DNA from: Streptomyces diastatochromogenes
Lineage (GTDB): Bacteria > Actinomycetota > Actinomycetes > Streptomycetales > Streptomycetaceae
Assembly (NCBI RefSeq): GCF_002242805.1
Contig: NZ_MCGQ01000007.1
Span: forward strand, 620,001-684,000
Direction: 5' to 3'
DNA: 64,000 nt
This document shows positions 51,808 to 60,203 of this stretch, in pieces; positions within the stretch are counted from its first letter, which is position 1; each line of letters begins with the position of its first letter. Made by a program: the position numbers and the translations under genes. The notes below the pieces were generated by a model, which saw nothing but the letters and a program-made list of their open reading frames with translations, made no database searches and had not been told where the DNA came from.

Positions 51808-54141
51808 TCAGCTCACCCCCGCCGGTGTCCCGACCTCGCCGGTCCGCTTCAGTTTCTGCCAGCGCAGGCGGCCCCCGGTGAGGGCTGTGATGCAGGAGTG
51901 GATGAGGACGAGGTACATCATCTGGCGGTAGGCGAGTTGTTGCAGGGGCATCATCAGCAGGTAGCGGTACTTCTCGCGGTCGAGGTGGAAGGCGTAGGCC
52001 GCGCAGAGGAGCTGGATGCCCAGCACCGCGAGCCAGGCGTACAGGGCCGCCCGGAAGTCGACGAAGATCATCGAATAGACGGTGAAGACGTCGATGAGCG
52101 GGGCGAAGACCGGCGTGACGATCTGGAAGATCACCACCAGGGGCATGCCGACCCGGCCGAAGCGGCCCGAAGGCCCCTTGTCGGTCAGCGACTTGCGGTG
52201 CTTCCACAGGGCCTGCATCGTGCCGTACGACCAGCGGTAGCGCTGGGACCAGAGCTGCTTCAGCGAACCCGGTGCCTCGGTCCACGCGCGCGCGTGCTCC
52301 TGGTAGACGACCCGCCAGCCCGCGCGGTGCAGGGCGATGGTGATGTCGGTGTCCTCGGCGAGGGTGTCCTCGCTCATGCCGCCGACCTGGAGGACGGCTT
52401 CGCGGCGGAACGCGCCGATCGCGCCCGGGATCGTCGGCATGCAGCGCAGCAGGTCGTACATGCGCCGGTCGAGATTGAAGCCCATCACGTACTCGATGTG
52501 CTGCCAGGCGCCGATGACGGTGTCGCGGTTGCCGACCTTGGCGTTGCCGGCGACCGCGCCGACCTCGGGGTCGGCGAAGGGCTGCACGAGCTGCCGTACG
52601 GTGTCCGGCTCGAAGACCGTGTCGCCGTCCATCATCACGACGATGTCATGACTGGCGCTGCGGACGCCGTTGTTGAGGGCGGCCGGCTTGCCCGCGTTCT
52701 CCTGGCGGATGACCCGGACGTTCGACATGCCGAGCGACTCGGCCGCACTGCGCGCGATCTCGGACGTGCCGTCCGTCGAGCCGTCGTCGACCACGATGAT
52801 CTCGATCGGATGGGTGCTCCGCGCCAGCGACTCAAGGGTGTTGGCGATGCACTCCTTCTCGTTGTACGCCGGGACGATCACGCTCACCGGACCGGCGACC
52901 GGCGGCCCCCAGGCGAACCTGCGTCTGTTGCGCTGCCGGAAGTGGCGGCGGGCCAGGATCAGCATCATCCCGAAGCGGCCCATGACGGCCACGCCCACGA
53001 CGACCAGCCCGACCGAGAGCGCGGGTACGGTCCACTCGGCGACGGCGACGGCCGCGATGAGGGCCTTGCCCTCGTACAGGGTGATGCCGGTGGCCTTGCG
53101 GTGGGCGGCCTGGAGACGGTCGGTGCCGTTGCCGTCGGTGGTGCCCCGGAGGCCGGCGGCCGCGTTCCCGGTCTGTTCCCGCTGGGCCTGGCCCTGCTGG
53201 GCCTGATCCTGCTGGGCCTGTTCCCGTTCGGTCTGTTTCCGCTCCGTCGCCCGCTGCTTCTCGATGACCCCGCTGACGGTGGTGAAGGTGTAGCCCTTCG
53301 CCTTCATCATCTCGATGTACTGCGGAAGTGCCTTGATCGTCTGCGAGCGTTCGCCGCCCGCGTCGTGGAAGAGGACGGAGGCGCCCTTGGTGCCCTTGGG
53401 CGTGGCCCACTTGACGATCTTCGAGACGCCCGGCTTCTTCCAGTCGTCGCTGTCGGTGTCGACGAACACGCTGGTGTAGCCGTCCTGTCCGAGCTTCTTG
53501 TAGACCGGCCAGCTGTAGTTGTCGATGGCGTCCGTCTCGGAGGAGTAGGGCGCGCGGAACAGGGTCGTGGTGATGCCCGCCGCCCCGGCGAGGGCGAGCT
53601 GTGTCTGCTCCATCTCGCGGCTGACGCGGGCGTCACTCTGGTACGACAGGTCGACGTGCGTGAAGGTGTGGATGCCGACCTCGTTGCCCTGCTGGACCAT
53701 CGTCTTCACGATGCCCGGGTAGCGCGACACCATCGAGCCGACCAGGAAGAACGTGCCGGGGACGTCGTACTTGCGCAGGATCGCGAGGACCTGCGGGGTC
53801 CAGGTCGGGTTCGGGCCGTCGTCGAAGGTGAGCGCGATGGTCTTGGACGGGACGGAGACCGTGGTGGCCTGGCCGCCCCGGAAGGTCAGGATCGGGCCGC
53901 CGTTCAGGACCTTGTCGGGGACCTTGCTGGAGCTTGCGCCGGTGCGCACACGCTCGTCGCCGCCGACCTCGGCGCGCAGATAGCCGTCGAGCAGCATCAC
54001 GCAGGTCAGTGCCAGCAGGAGCAGCAGGGCGAGGATGACGCGCGGGCGCTGCAGCGCCGCCGCCTTTCCTGCCGCCCGCTCGATACGGGTCGGGGCGCGC
54101 CTGCGGCCGCGGGGGGAGGGCGTGGGAGTGGGAGTGGTCAT
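51808..54141 (-). CDS. Polysaccharide deacetylase-GT2 glycosyltransferase fusion, PgaB/PgaC-like
   Basis: 777 residues. TM1 at about 36-56; then a NodB deacetylase domain (TIALTFDDGPNPTWTPQVLAIL, with metal Asp; HTFTHVDLSY with metal His pair; FRAPYSSETDA), residues about 115-310. A Gln/Glu-rich linker (REQAQQDQAQQGQAQREQ) leads to a TM and a family-2 glycosyltransferase: VSVIVPAYNEKECI, VVDDGSTDGT, MMDGDTVFEPD, EDTDITIALHRAGW, QRYRWSYG. This architecture is the MatB type, known in Streptomyces lividans to make a poly-N-acetylglucosamine coat. Start: ATG 54141; a long upstream extension is not used. Operon with the small protein upstream (19 bp). Confidence 0.85.
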   Translation of the reverse strand: MTTPTPTPSPRGRRRAPTRIERAAGKAAALQRPRVILALLLLLALTCVMLLDGYLRAEVGGDERVRTGASSSKVPDKVLNGGPILTFRGGQATTVSVPSKTIALTFDDGPNPTWTPQVLAILRKYDVPGTFFLVGSMVSRYPGIVKTMVQQGNEVGIHTFTHVDLSYQSDARVSREMEQTQLALAGAAGITTTLFRAPYSSETDAIDNYSWPVYKKLGQDGYTSVFVDTDSDDWKKPGVSKIVKWATPKGTKGASVLFHDAGGERSQTIKALPQYIEMMKAKGYTFTTVSGVIEKQRATERKQTEREQAQQDQAQQGQAQREQTGNAAAGLRGTTDGNGTDRLQAAHRKATGITLYEGKALIAAVAVAEWTVPALSVGLVVVGVAVMGRFGMMLILARRHFRQRNRRRFAWGPPVAGPVSVIVPAYNEKECIANTLESLARSTHPIEIIVVDDGSTDGTSEIARSAAESLGMSNVRVIRQENAGKPAALNNGVRSASHDIVVMMDGDTVFEPDTVRQLVQPFADPEVGAVAGNAKVGNRDTVIGAWQHIEYVMGFNLDRRMYDLLRCMPTIPGAIGAFRREAVLQVGGMSEDTLAEDTDITIALHRAGWRVVYQEHARAWTEAPGSLKQLWSQRYRWSYGTMQALWKHRKSLTDKGPSGRFGRVGMPLVVIFQIVTPVFAPLIDVFTVYSMIFVDFRAALYAWLAVLGIQLLCAAYAFHLDREKYRYLLMMPLQQLAYRQMMYLVLIHSCITALTGGRLRWQKLKRTGEVGTPAGVS

Positions 54142-54160
54142 GACTGCCGCCTGCGCCCCG

Positions 54161-54577
54161 TCAGTTGCCGGCCGCGGACACGGACACGGACGCGGATACG
54201 GACGGAGACACGGATACGGACGGGGACGCAGATGCCGGCGGGGACACGGATACGGATGCGGAGGGAGACGGGAGGCCCGCCTGGCGGCCGATCCCGCCCT
54301 GCGGGCGGATGCCGCCCGGCCCCTGGCCGCCCTGGGCGTCGCCGAAGGGAAGCAGCGAGGACGGGCTGAGGGAGCTGCCCCAGCCCATGAAGGCGGCGCC
54401 GAGCACGCCCGCGTACGTGAGGCAGACGACGCCGATGAGCAGGCCGATCCGGCGCAGCACCTTCGAGCGGCGTCCGCTGGAGTCAACGAACACGGGCCCC
54501 TCGACGGACCCGTTGCCATGTTTGCGACGGCGACCACGCCTGACGGCGCGACTTTCGATGGCGGGTTCGGAATGCAT
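54161..54577 (-). CDS. Small membrane protein with Ser/Pro/Val-rich tail
   Basis: 138 residues. Basic N-terminal tail (ESRAVRRGRRRKHG), one hydrophobic segment (LLIGVVCLTYAGVLGAAFMGWG, about 44-66), then an extracytoplasmic Gly/Pro-rich part ending in SVSVS/PSVSV repeats, encoded by near-identical GGATACGGACGG-type units. No known family. It is the first gene of the minus-strand polysaccharide operon and may be a small membrane partner of the synthase, as PgaD is for PgaC. ATG 54577 lies 7 nt after a -10-like TAATAT (54590-54585), suggesting a leaderless transcript. Confidence 0.65.
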   Translation of the reverse strand: MHSEPAIESRAVRRGRRRKHGNGSVEGPVFVDSSGRRSKVLRRIGLLIGVVCLTYAGVLGAAFMGWGSSLSPSSLLPFGDAQGGQGPGGIRPQGGIGRQAGLPSPSASVSVSPPASASPSVSVSPSVSASVSVSAAGN

Positions 54578-54770
54578 TCCTCGGATATTAGGCAGCCTTT
54601 ATGTGGGCCTTTCTCATGGATTCTTGTGAGCCACCCATGAAAGACCTGCCAAGCTGTATTTTTCCTGAGGATGCCCAGGTGGGCCGCATGAAGATGTGAG
54701 ACATTCTCCTCCAGGAAACCAATTCTGTTTCCATCTTGAGACAGGAATCACGAGAGCGGGTATGTGTGCG
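54578..54770. other. Divergent promoter region
   Basis: 193 bp between the small membrane protein (minus) and GH18-like gene (plus), noticeably A+T-rich (for example CAATTCTGTTTCC near 54719). Contains near-inverted segments around TTTCTCATGG and TGAGCCACCC, but no recognised operator. Promoters for both genes are expected here. Confidence 0.5.
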
Positions 54771-55766
54771 ATGAGGAGTTCCCTGACGTGGATCACCGGG
54801 GTCACCTGCATGTTTGCAGTCGCTGTGACCGGGTGCTCGGCTCAGACCGGAAGCACGTCCGCCCACGCCTCCTATGCCCCCGATTACGCCCCCGACTACG
54901 CCCCCTACGTCAGTGCCACCGAGACCTCCGCCACCGACTCCGCCGGATCCCCGGCGACGTACAACCTCGCCTTCGTGATCTCGGGCGGCGGCGACTGCAC
55001 GCCGAAGTGGAACGGCACCGAGGCGATCGGCGACTCCGCCGTGAAGTCCCGGATCTCACGGCTGAAGCGGGACGGCGCCACGGTCCGGGTCTCCTTCGGC
55101 GGCGCCTCCGGCAAGGAGCTGGCCGCCACCTGCGGCAGCGCCTCCGCACTGGCGGCCGCCTACGCGAAGGCGCTGGACGCTGCCGGCTCCACGCAGGCCG
55201 ACTTCGACATCGAGGGCGACGAGCTGACCGACTCCGGCTCGGTCGCCCTGCGCTCGAAGGCGATAGCCCGACTGCAGCGGGAGCGGCCCGACGTGGAGGT
55301 CTCCTTCACCCTCCCGGTGATGCCCTCCGGGCTCGACGCGGACGGCCTCGCGCTGCTGGAGTCCGCGAACACGTACGACGTCCAGGTCTCCACCGTCAAC
55401 GTCATGACGATGAACTACGGCGAGTCGTACACCGGCGACATGGGCGACTACGCCCTCACCTCGGCCAAGGCCGCGCACGCCCAGCTGAAGAAGGTGTTCG
55501 GGCTGTCCGACGCGGACGCGTGGCGGGGCATGGCGCTCACCTCGATGATCGGCGTCAACGACGTGGACGGGGAGACGTTCACGCTCTCCGACGCCGCGCA
55601 GGTGCGGAAGTTCGCCGAGGAGAAGGAGATCGCCTGGGTGTCGATGTGGTCGAGCTTCCGCGACCGGCAGTGCGCGGACGGAGAGTCCGATCAGGACGAC
55701 GCGGCGACCGACTGCAGTGGGGTGAGCCAGAGTTCGGGGGCGTTCGGGGAGCGGTTCTCCGGTTGA
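54771..55766 (+). CDS. Secreted lipoprotein with GH18 chitinase-like domain
   Basis: 331 residues. Lipobox near residue 21 (FAVAVTGC|SAQ), a short spacer with APDY repeats, then a GH18-like barrel: NLAFVISGGGDCTPKWNG, RVSFGGASGKELA near 107, and the active-site DxDxE in STQADFDIEGDELTDSGSV near 145, with the acid/base glutamate intact. Later strands VNVMTMNYGESYTGDMGDYA and WVSMWSSFRDRQC carry the usual aromatic residues. It would act on chitin or other beta-1,4-N-acetylglucosamine polymers at the cell surface. Start: ATG 54771; GAGAGCGGG precedes it; ATG 54762 is possible. Confidence 0.78.
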   Translation: MRSSLTWITGVTCMFAVAVTGCSAQTGSTSAHASYAPDYAPDYAPYVSATETSATDSAGSPATYNLAFVISGGGDCTPKWNGTEAIGDSAVKSRISRLKRDGATVRVSFGGASGKELAATCGSASALAAAYAKALDAAGSTQADFDIEGDELTDSGSVALRSKAIARLQRERPDVEVSFTLPVMPSGLDADGLALLESANTYDVQVSTVNVMTMNYGESYTGDMGDYALTSAKAAHAQLKKVFGLSDADAWRGMALTSMIGVNDVDGETFTLSDAAQVRKFAEEKEIAWVSMWSSFRDRQCADGESDQDDAATDCSGVSQSSGAFGERFSG

Positions 55767-55772
55767 GCCCGG

Positions 55773-56372
55773 TCAGCGGCCGCGGTACACCAGCCGCCCG
55801 CCGATCACGGTCGCCACGCAGGTCCCGGCGCCGCGCCGGACCAGTTCGGCCCGGTCCGCGACGTCGAACACGGCGAATCGGGCGGGACCGCCCGGCACCA
55901 GCCTCGGCAGCAGGATCAGCGGGGTCGGGGACAGGGCCGCCGGGCCCGGCAGTCGGTCCGGCCGCTGTCCCATCGCGAGCCCGGCCCTGCGCACCGCGTC
56001 GGCCGCGGCCCGCGACCGCAGCTCCCCGGCGACCGCCACCGTGCCGTGCGCCAGCATCCGCTGCACCCCGCGCCGCGCGCTCGCGCCGAGGCGTGCGGGG
56101 TCGGCACGGAAGATCTCCCGCGCCCGCGCCCCGACGATGGGCTCGGTGCCGAGCACATCGGCCTCGCGCGGGTCGGGGTGGTAGGTGGCCTCCAGCAGCT
56201 CCGGGCCGTACGGGTTCAGCAGTCCCGGGGTGAGGATGCCGGGCCAGCGCCGGACCCGCGCCCGGGGCTCGGCGGCGGCCAGTTCCTCGTACGGGCCGAC
56301 GGCGGCGATGGACGCCCCGTCGACCAGGACAGCGGCCTCCGGAGACCGCTCGGCGAGGTGGAGTGTCAGCAC
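55773..56372 (-). CDS. Degenerate amidohydrolase-like protein adjacent to mqnC
   Basis: 199 residues with the composite beta-domain of the amidohydrolase superfamily at both ends: N-terminal VLVDGASIAAVGPYEELAA and C-terminal FAVFDVADRAELVRRGAGTCVATVIGGRLVYRGR. The metal-binding HxH that should follow PGLVN is absent; the sequence instead reads ILTPGLLNPYGPELLEATYHPD, and the barrel between is about half the usual length. It cannot be an active metalloenzyme as it stands. GTG 56372 lies 7 bp after the mqnC stop; probably co-transcribed. Confidence 0.7.
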   Translation of the reverse strand: MLTLHLAERSPEAAVLVDGASIAAVGPYEELAAAEPRARVRRWPGILTPGLLNPYGPELLEATYHPDPREADVLGTEPIVGARAREIFRADPARLGASARRGVQRMLAHGTVAVAGELRSRAAADAVRRAGLAMGQRPDRLPGPAALSPTPLILLPRLVPGGPARFAVFDVADRAELVRRGAGTCVATVIGGRLVYRGR

Positions 56373-56379
56373 AGCAGGG

Positions 56380-57579
56380 TCAGTTGGACGCCAGCAGCTT
56401 CAGCTCGGGGTGCGCCGTGCCGCCCTCGATCGCCGTCGACGAGATGTGCGACATCACCCGCTCGTCGACGGGGTCGTTCGCCGGGTCGTCGTGCACGACG
56501 AGGTGCTCGTAGGTCGTGGCGCGCTGGGCCGGGACGCGGCCCGCCTTGCGGATGAGGTCGATGATCTCGAGCCGGTTGGAGCGGTGCTTGGCGCCGGCCG
56601 AGGAGACCACGTTCTCCTCCAGCATGATCGAGCCGAGGTCGTCCGCGCCGTAATGCAGGGACAGCTGGCCGACCTCCTTGCCGGTCGTGAGCCAGGACCC
56701 CTGGATGTGCTGGATGTTGTCCATGAACAGGCGGGCGATCGCGATCATCCGCAGGTACTCGAAGAGGGTCGCCTGCGTACGGCCCTTCAGGTGGTTGTTC
56801 TCGGGCTGGTAGGTGTACGGGATGAAGGCGCGGAAGCCGCCCGTGCGGTCCTGTACGTCCCGGATCATGCGCAGGTGCTCGATGCGCTCGGCGTTCGTCT
56901 CGCCCGTGCCCATGAGCATGGTGGAGGTGGACTCCACGCCCAGCTTGTGCGCGGTCTCCATGATCTCCAGCCAGCGCTCGCCGCTCTCCTTGAGGGGCGC
57001 GATGGCCTTGCGGGGGCGCTCGGGGAGGAGTTCGGCGCCGGCGCCCGCGAAGGAGTCCAGACCCGCCTCGTGGATGCGGGTGATGGCCTCTTCCACCGAC
57101 ACGCCCGAGATCCGGGCCATGTGCTCGACCTCGGAGGCGCCCAGCGAGTGGATCACCAGCTGCGGGAAGGCGTCCTTGATGGCCTTGAAGTGCTTCTCGT
57201 AGTACTCGACGCCGTAGTCCGGGTGGTGGCCGCCCTGGAACATGATCTGGGTGCCGCCCAGCTCCACCGTCTCCGCGCACCGGCGCAGGATGTCGTCGAG
57301 GTCACGGGTCCAGCCCTTGGCGGTGTCCTTGGGGGCCGCGTAGAAGGCGCAGAACTTGCACGCCGTGACGCACACGTTCGTGTAGTTGATGTTGCGCTCG
57401 ATGATGTACGTCGCGATGTGCTCGATGCCCGCGTACTTGCGGCGGCGTACGGCGTCGGCGGCGGCGCCCAACGCGTGCAGCGGGGCGTCGCGGTAGAGGA
57501 CGAGCGCCTCTTCCGGGGTGATCCGCCCACCGGCAGCGGCACGGTCGAGGACAGACTGGAGGTCGGCCTTCTCGGTCAC
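56380..57579 (-). CDS. mqnC: Cyclic dehypoxanthinyl futalosine synthase
   Basis: 399 residues, radical SAM. The [4Fe-4S]-SAM site is CVTACKFCAF near residue 70 (CxxxCxxC), with the motif NINYTNVC before it; later TSMLMGTGETNAERIEHL and FIPYTYQPENNHLKG are MqnC hallmarks. It converts dehypoxanthine futalosine to its cyclic form in the futalosine pathway of menaquinone. Start: GTG 57579 with AAAGGGA 5-6 nt upstream; an upstream TTG is possible. It follows the prepilin peptidase gene by 70 bp. Confidence 0.93.
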   Translation of the reverse strand: MTEKADLQSVLDRAAAGGRITPEEALVLYRDAPLHALGAAADAVRRRKYAGIEHIATYIIERNINYTNVCVTACKFCAFYAAPKDTAKGWTRDLDDILRRCAETVELGGTQIMFQGGHHPDYGVEYYEKHFKAIKDAFPQLVIHSLGASEVEHMARISGVSVEEAITRIHEAGLDSFAGAGAELLPERPRKAIAPLKESGERWLEIMETAHKLGVESTSTMLMGTGETNAERIEHLRMIRDVQDRTGGFRAFIPYTYQPENNHLKGRTQATLFEYLRMIAIARLFMDNIQHIQGSWLTTGKEVGQLSLHYGADDLGSIMLEENVVSSAGAKHRSNRLEIIDLIRKAGRVPAQRATTYEHLVVHDDPANDPVDERVMSHISSTAIEGGTAHPELKLLASN

Positions 57580-57649
57580 CAGGGTCCCTTTCGTCAAGGG
57601 TTGCGGACGGACCGAACCAGCCTACGCCAGGCGTTTGCGCAGCCCGCGT

Positions 57650-58375
57650 TCAGGCTGCGTACGCGCCGATCAGCAGCCCGGCGAAGGCTCCGGCGATGAG
57701 GAAGGGCCCGAACGGGATCGCCGTCTTGCGGCCCGCTCGGCGCGCGACGACGAGTGCGCCGCCATAGAGCGCCCCGAGCAGGAAGCCGGCGAAGGTGCCG
57801 AGCAGGACCGTCGGCCAGCCGTACCAGCCGAGGACGGCGCCCATGCCGAGGGCCAGTTTCACGTCGCCGAAGCCCATGCCGGCCGGGTTGATGAGCCAGA
57901 GCACGTAGTAGCCGCCGCCGAGCGCGAGGGCGCCGTACAGCGCGGTGGGCCAGTGGCCGGCGTGCTCGGGCAGCAGCGCGACGAGGCCGAGCAGGGCGAG
58001 CCCGGCGGCCGCGAGCGGCAGGGTCAGCGGGTCGGGCAGCCGCCGCACCCGCAGGTCGACGGCGGCCAGCAGCACCCACACCGGCGCGAGCAGCAGCCAG
58101 ACGGCCAGCTCGGGCCGGGTGCCGGTGGCGGCGGCGAGGGCGGCGCAGGTGAGGGCGGTGGCGGTGGTGAGGGCGGCGGCCGCCTGGTACGACGGCTGCG
58201 CGCACTCCCCGCACCGCGCCCGTCCGAGCCACCCGCGGATCGGATGCCCGCCCGGACACCGCTCCCGCCACGGCTCCTCATCCGGGGCGGCGAAGCGGTA
58301 GGCGGCCCGGGGCAGCAGCGCGCCCGCCACCACGCCCCACAGCGCGGCGACGAGGACCAAGGCGCCCATGCTCAT
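57650..58375 (-). CDS. A24-family prepilin peptidase
   Basis: 241 residues with about seven hydrophobic segments. Catalytic aspartates: LLAAVDLRVRRLPDPLTLP near 103 and GMGFGDVKLALGMGAVLGW near 165 (the GxGD motif). The N-terminal methyltransferase domain with paired CxxC seen in bifunctional PilD is reduced; one CGECA is left (RARCGECAQPSYQ). It would process prepilin-like proteins of a type IV or Tad system; no pilin or secretion genes are in the window. Start: ATG 58375 with GGAGG 9 nt upstream. It follows the kinase gene by 13 bp. Confidence 0.85.
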   Translation of the reverse strand: MSMGALVLVAALWGVVAGALLPRAAYRFAAPDEEPWRERCPGGHPIRGWLGRARCGECAQPSYQAAAALTTATALTCAALAAATGTRPELAVWLLLAPVWVLLAAVDLRVRRLPDPLTLPLAAAGLALLGLVALLPEHAGHWPTALYGALALGGGYYVLWLINPAGMGFGDVKLALGMGAVLGWYGWPTVLLGTFAGFLLGALYGGALVVARRAGRKTAIPFGPFLIAGAFAGLLIGAYAA

Positions 58376-58388
58376 GGGGGAGAACCTC

Positions 58389-60077
58389 CTAGCCGACCTT
58401 CGACATCCGGGACACCGGGTCGCCCTCGGCCGCGCTCTCCGCGGAGTACTGGAGGTCGTCGCCGACCGGCATCAACTCCACCGGGTGCGGTGCGGGATCG
58501 CAGCCGACGTGGTTGCCCGTGGCGCCCACCGAGGTCGCCACGATGCGGCTCTTCGTGACCTGCTTCAGGGTGAGGATGTCGGTACAGACGGCGCCGATCG
58601 CGTCGGTCTGCTTGAGCCGTCCCAACTCCTTGCCTACGGCGGCCTGGTGGACGGTGATCCGGAAGGTGCCCATGTCCAGGCTGCCGCCGAGTCCGGTGGC
58701 CCGGCCCTCCCAGGTGCCGAGGTAGCGGGCCGGGATCGCGCCCGGGGCTGCGCTCGGCTCCTGTGAGTAGCCGTTGGCGGGTGCCGACGTTGAGGAGGAG
58801 TCGGAGGTGGCGGGTGCACTGCCCGCCGTGTCGTTGTCCCCGCCGGCCCACGGCCGCAGCAGCGCCCCGAGCCCCACGGCCGTCGCGGCCAGCGCCCCCG
58901 CCACGGCCAGCGCGACGGTGCAGCTCACCCGCCGCCCGCGCCCGCTCTCTCCCGGCCCGGAGTCCGCCGCCACGCTGACGCTGACCTTCCCGGGAGCCGG
59001 CACCGCGTCCTGCGGTGGAGTCGGCGACGGCACGGCCGGAGCCTCGGACGGCACCGGAGGAGTCATCACCGGAGCCGGACCGAACTCCCCCGCGGCCGAC
59101 GCCGGCTCGCCCGCGACCACCCCGGATTCCCCGCCCACCGAAGGGCTGCTGAACCGCACCGGACCTGACGGCGCCGACTCTGTCGTCTCCAGGTTCAGAA
59201 GGTGTACGGCGCTGCGGCTGACCTGTTCCACCAGCACGCCCGGCAGCCAGCCGCCGGTGACCAGGCGGGCGGCGCCCTCGGGTGCGAGCCTGCGGGCCAG
59301 TTCGGCCGGGGTCGGGCGGGCGGTCGGGTCCTTCGCCAGGCAGACGGCCGCGGCCTCCCGCAACTCGCCGGTGAGGTCCCCGAGTTCCGGTTCCTCGTGG
59401 ACGACCTTGTAGAGCAGCGCGGCCGAGGAGTCGCCGGGGAAGGGCGGCTCACCGGTCGCCGCGTACGCCAGGACCGCGCCGAGGGAGAAGACGTCCGCCG
59501 CGCCCGTGACCCCCTTGCCGAGGATCTGCTCGGGGGACATGTAGCCGGGCGAGCCGACGGAGACGCCGGTCGACGTCAGGGACGCCGTACCGTCCGTGGC
59601 GCGCGCGATGCCGAAGTCGATCAGCAGCGGGCCGTCCAGGGTCAGCAGGACGTTGGAGGGCTTCACGTCCCGGTGGACGAGGCCCAGTTCGTGCACCGCC
59701 GTCAGCGCCTCGGCGAGGCCCGCGCCCAGGGCCCGTACGGTGTGCGAAGGCAGCGCGCCGCCGTCCCGGACGGCCGCGGCGAGGGAGGGGCCGGCCGCGT
59801 AGGCGGTGGCGACCCAGGGCACGGCAGCCTCCGGGTCCGCGTCGAGGACGGGCGCGGTCCAGGCGCCGCCGACCCGGCGGGCGGCCTCCACCTCGCGCCG
59901 GAAGCGGGCCCGGAACTCCTCGTCCAGCGCGAAGTGCGGATGCACGATCTTCACCGCGACCGTACGGCCGCCCGCGCTGCGGCCCAGGTAGACCCGGCCC
60001 ATACCGCCGGAGCCGAGCCGGCCGAGCAGCCGGTAGGGCCCGACAGCGGCCGGTTCGTCGGCTCCGAGCGGCTCCAT
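58389..60077 (-). CDS. PASTA-less membrane Ser/Thr protein kinase with extracytoplasmic sensor
   Basis: 562 residues. Kinase domain 15-285: P-loop GSGGMGRVYLG, VAVKIV (Lys), HRDVKPSNVLL, DFGIA, then GYMSPEQ. A Pro/Ser/Ala-rich linker leads to TM at about 383-405 (CTVALAVAGALAATAVGLGALL). The extracytoplasmic part (about 410-562) is a small beta-rich domain starting ARYLGTWEGRATGLGGSLDMGTFRITVHQAA, with two Cys (AVCTDI, HVGCDPA) likely disulfide-linked. No PASTA repeats. The signal sensed is unknown. Start: ATG 60077 with GGGGGAGAGGTGG upstream. Operon with the prepilin peptidase and mqnC. Confidence 0.88.
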   Translation of the reverse strand: MEPLGADEPAAVGPYRLLGRLGSGGMGRVYLGRSAGGRTVAVKIVHPHFALDEEFRARFRREVEAARRVGGAWTAPVLDADPEAAVPWVATAYAAGPSLAAAVRDGGALPSHTVRALGAGLAEALTAVHELGLVHRDVKPSNVLLTLDGPLLIDFGIARATDGTASLTSTGVSVGSPGYMSPEQILGKGVTGAADVFSLGAVLAYAATGEPPFPGDSSAALLYKVVHEEPELGDLTGELREAAAVCLAKDPTARPTPAELARRLAPEGAARLVTGGWLPGVLVEQVSRSAVHLLNLETTESAPSGPVRFSSPSVGGESGVVAGEPASAAGEFGPAPVMTPPVPSEAPAVPSPTPPQDAVPAPGKVSVSVAADSGPGESGRGRRVSCTVALAVAGALAATAVGLGALLRPWAGGDNDTAGSAPATSDSSSTSAPANGYSQEPSAAPGAIPARYLGTWEGRATGLGGSLDMGTFRITVHQAAVGKELGRLKQTDAIGAVCTDILTLKQVTKSRIVATSVGATGNHVGCDPAPHPVELMPVGDDLQYSAESAAEGDPVSRMSKVG

Positions 60078-60203
60078 GGCGTCCACCTCTCCCCCGCAAC
60101 GCCTCACTGCCCGCAGCCTAGGCCCTGTCGTCGAACTCCCGCCTGCCCGCGACGCCGTGCACGCCCTCGGGCCGCACCTGGCGGCAGCGACATCGGCCGG
60201 CGA

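Noticed and set aside
51733..54369. Plus-strand frame of 878 codons opposite the deacetylase-glycosyltransferase fusion
   Set aside because: Antisense shadow; the minus strand carries NodB and GT2 motifs in full.
54578..54770. DasR operator for the GH18-like gene
   Set aside because: I looked for the TGGTCTAGACCA type of sequence and found none.
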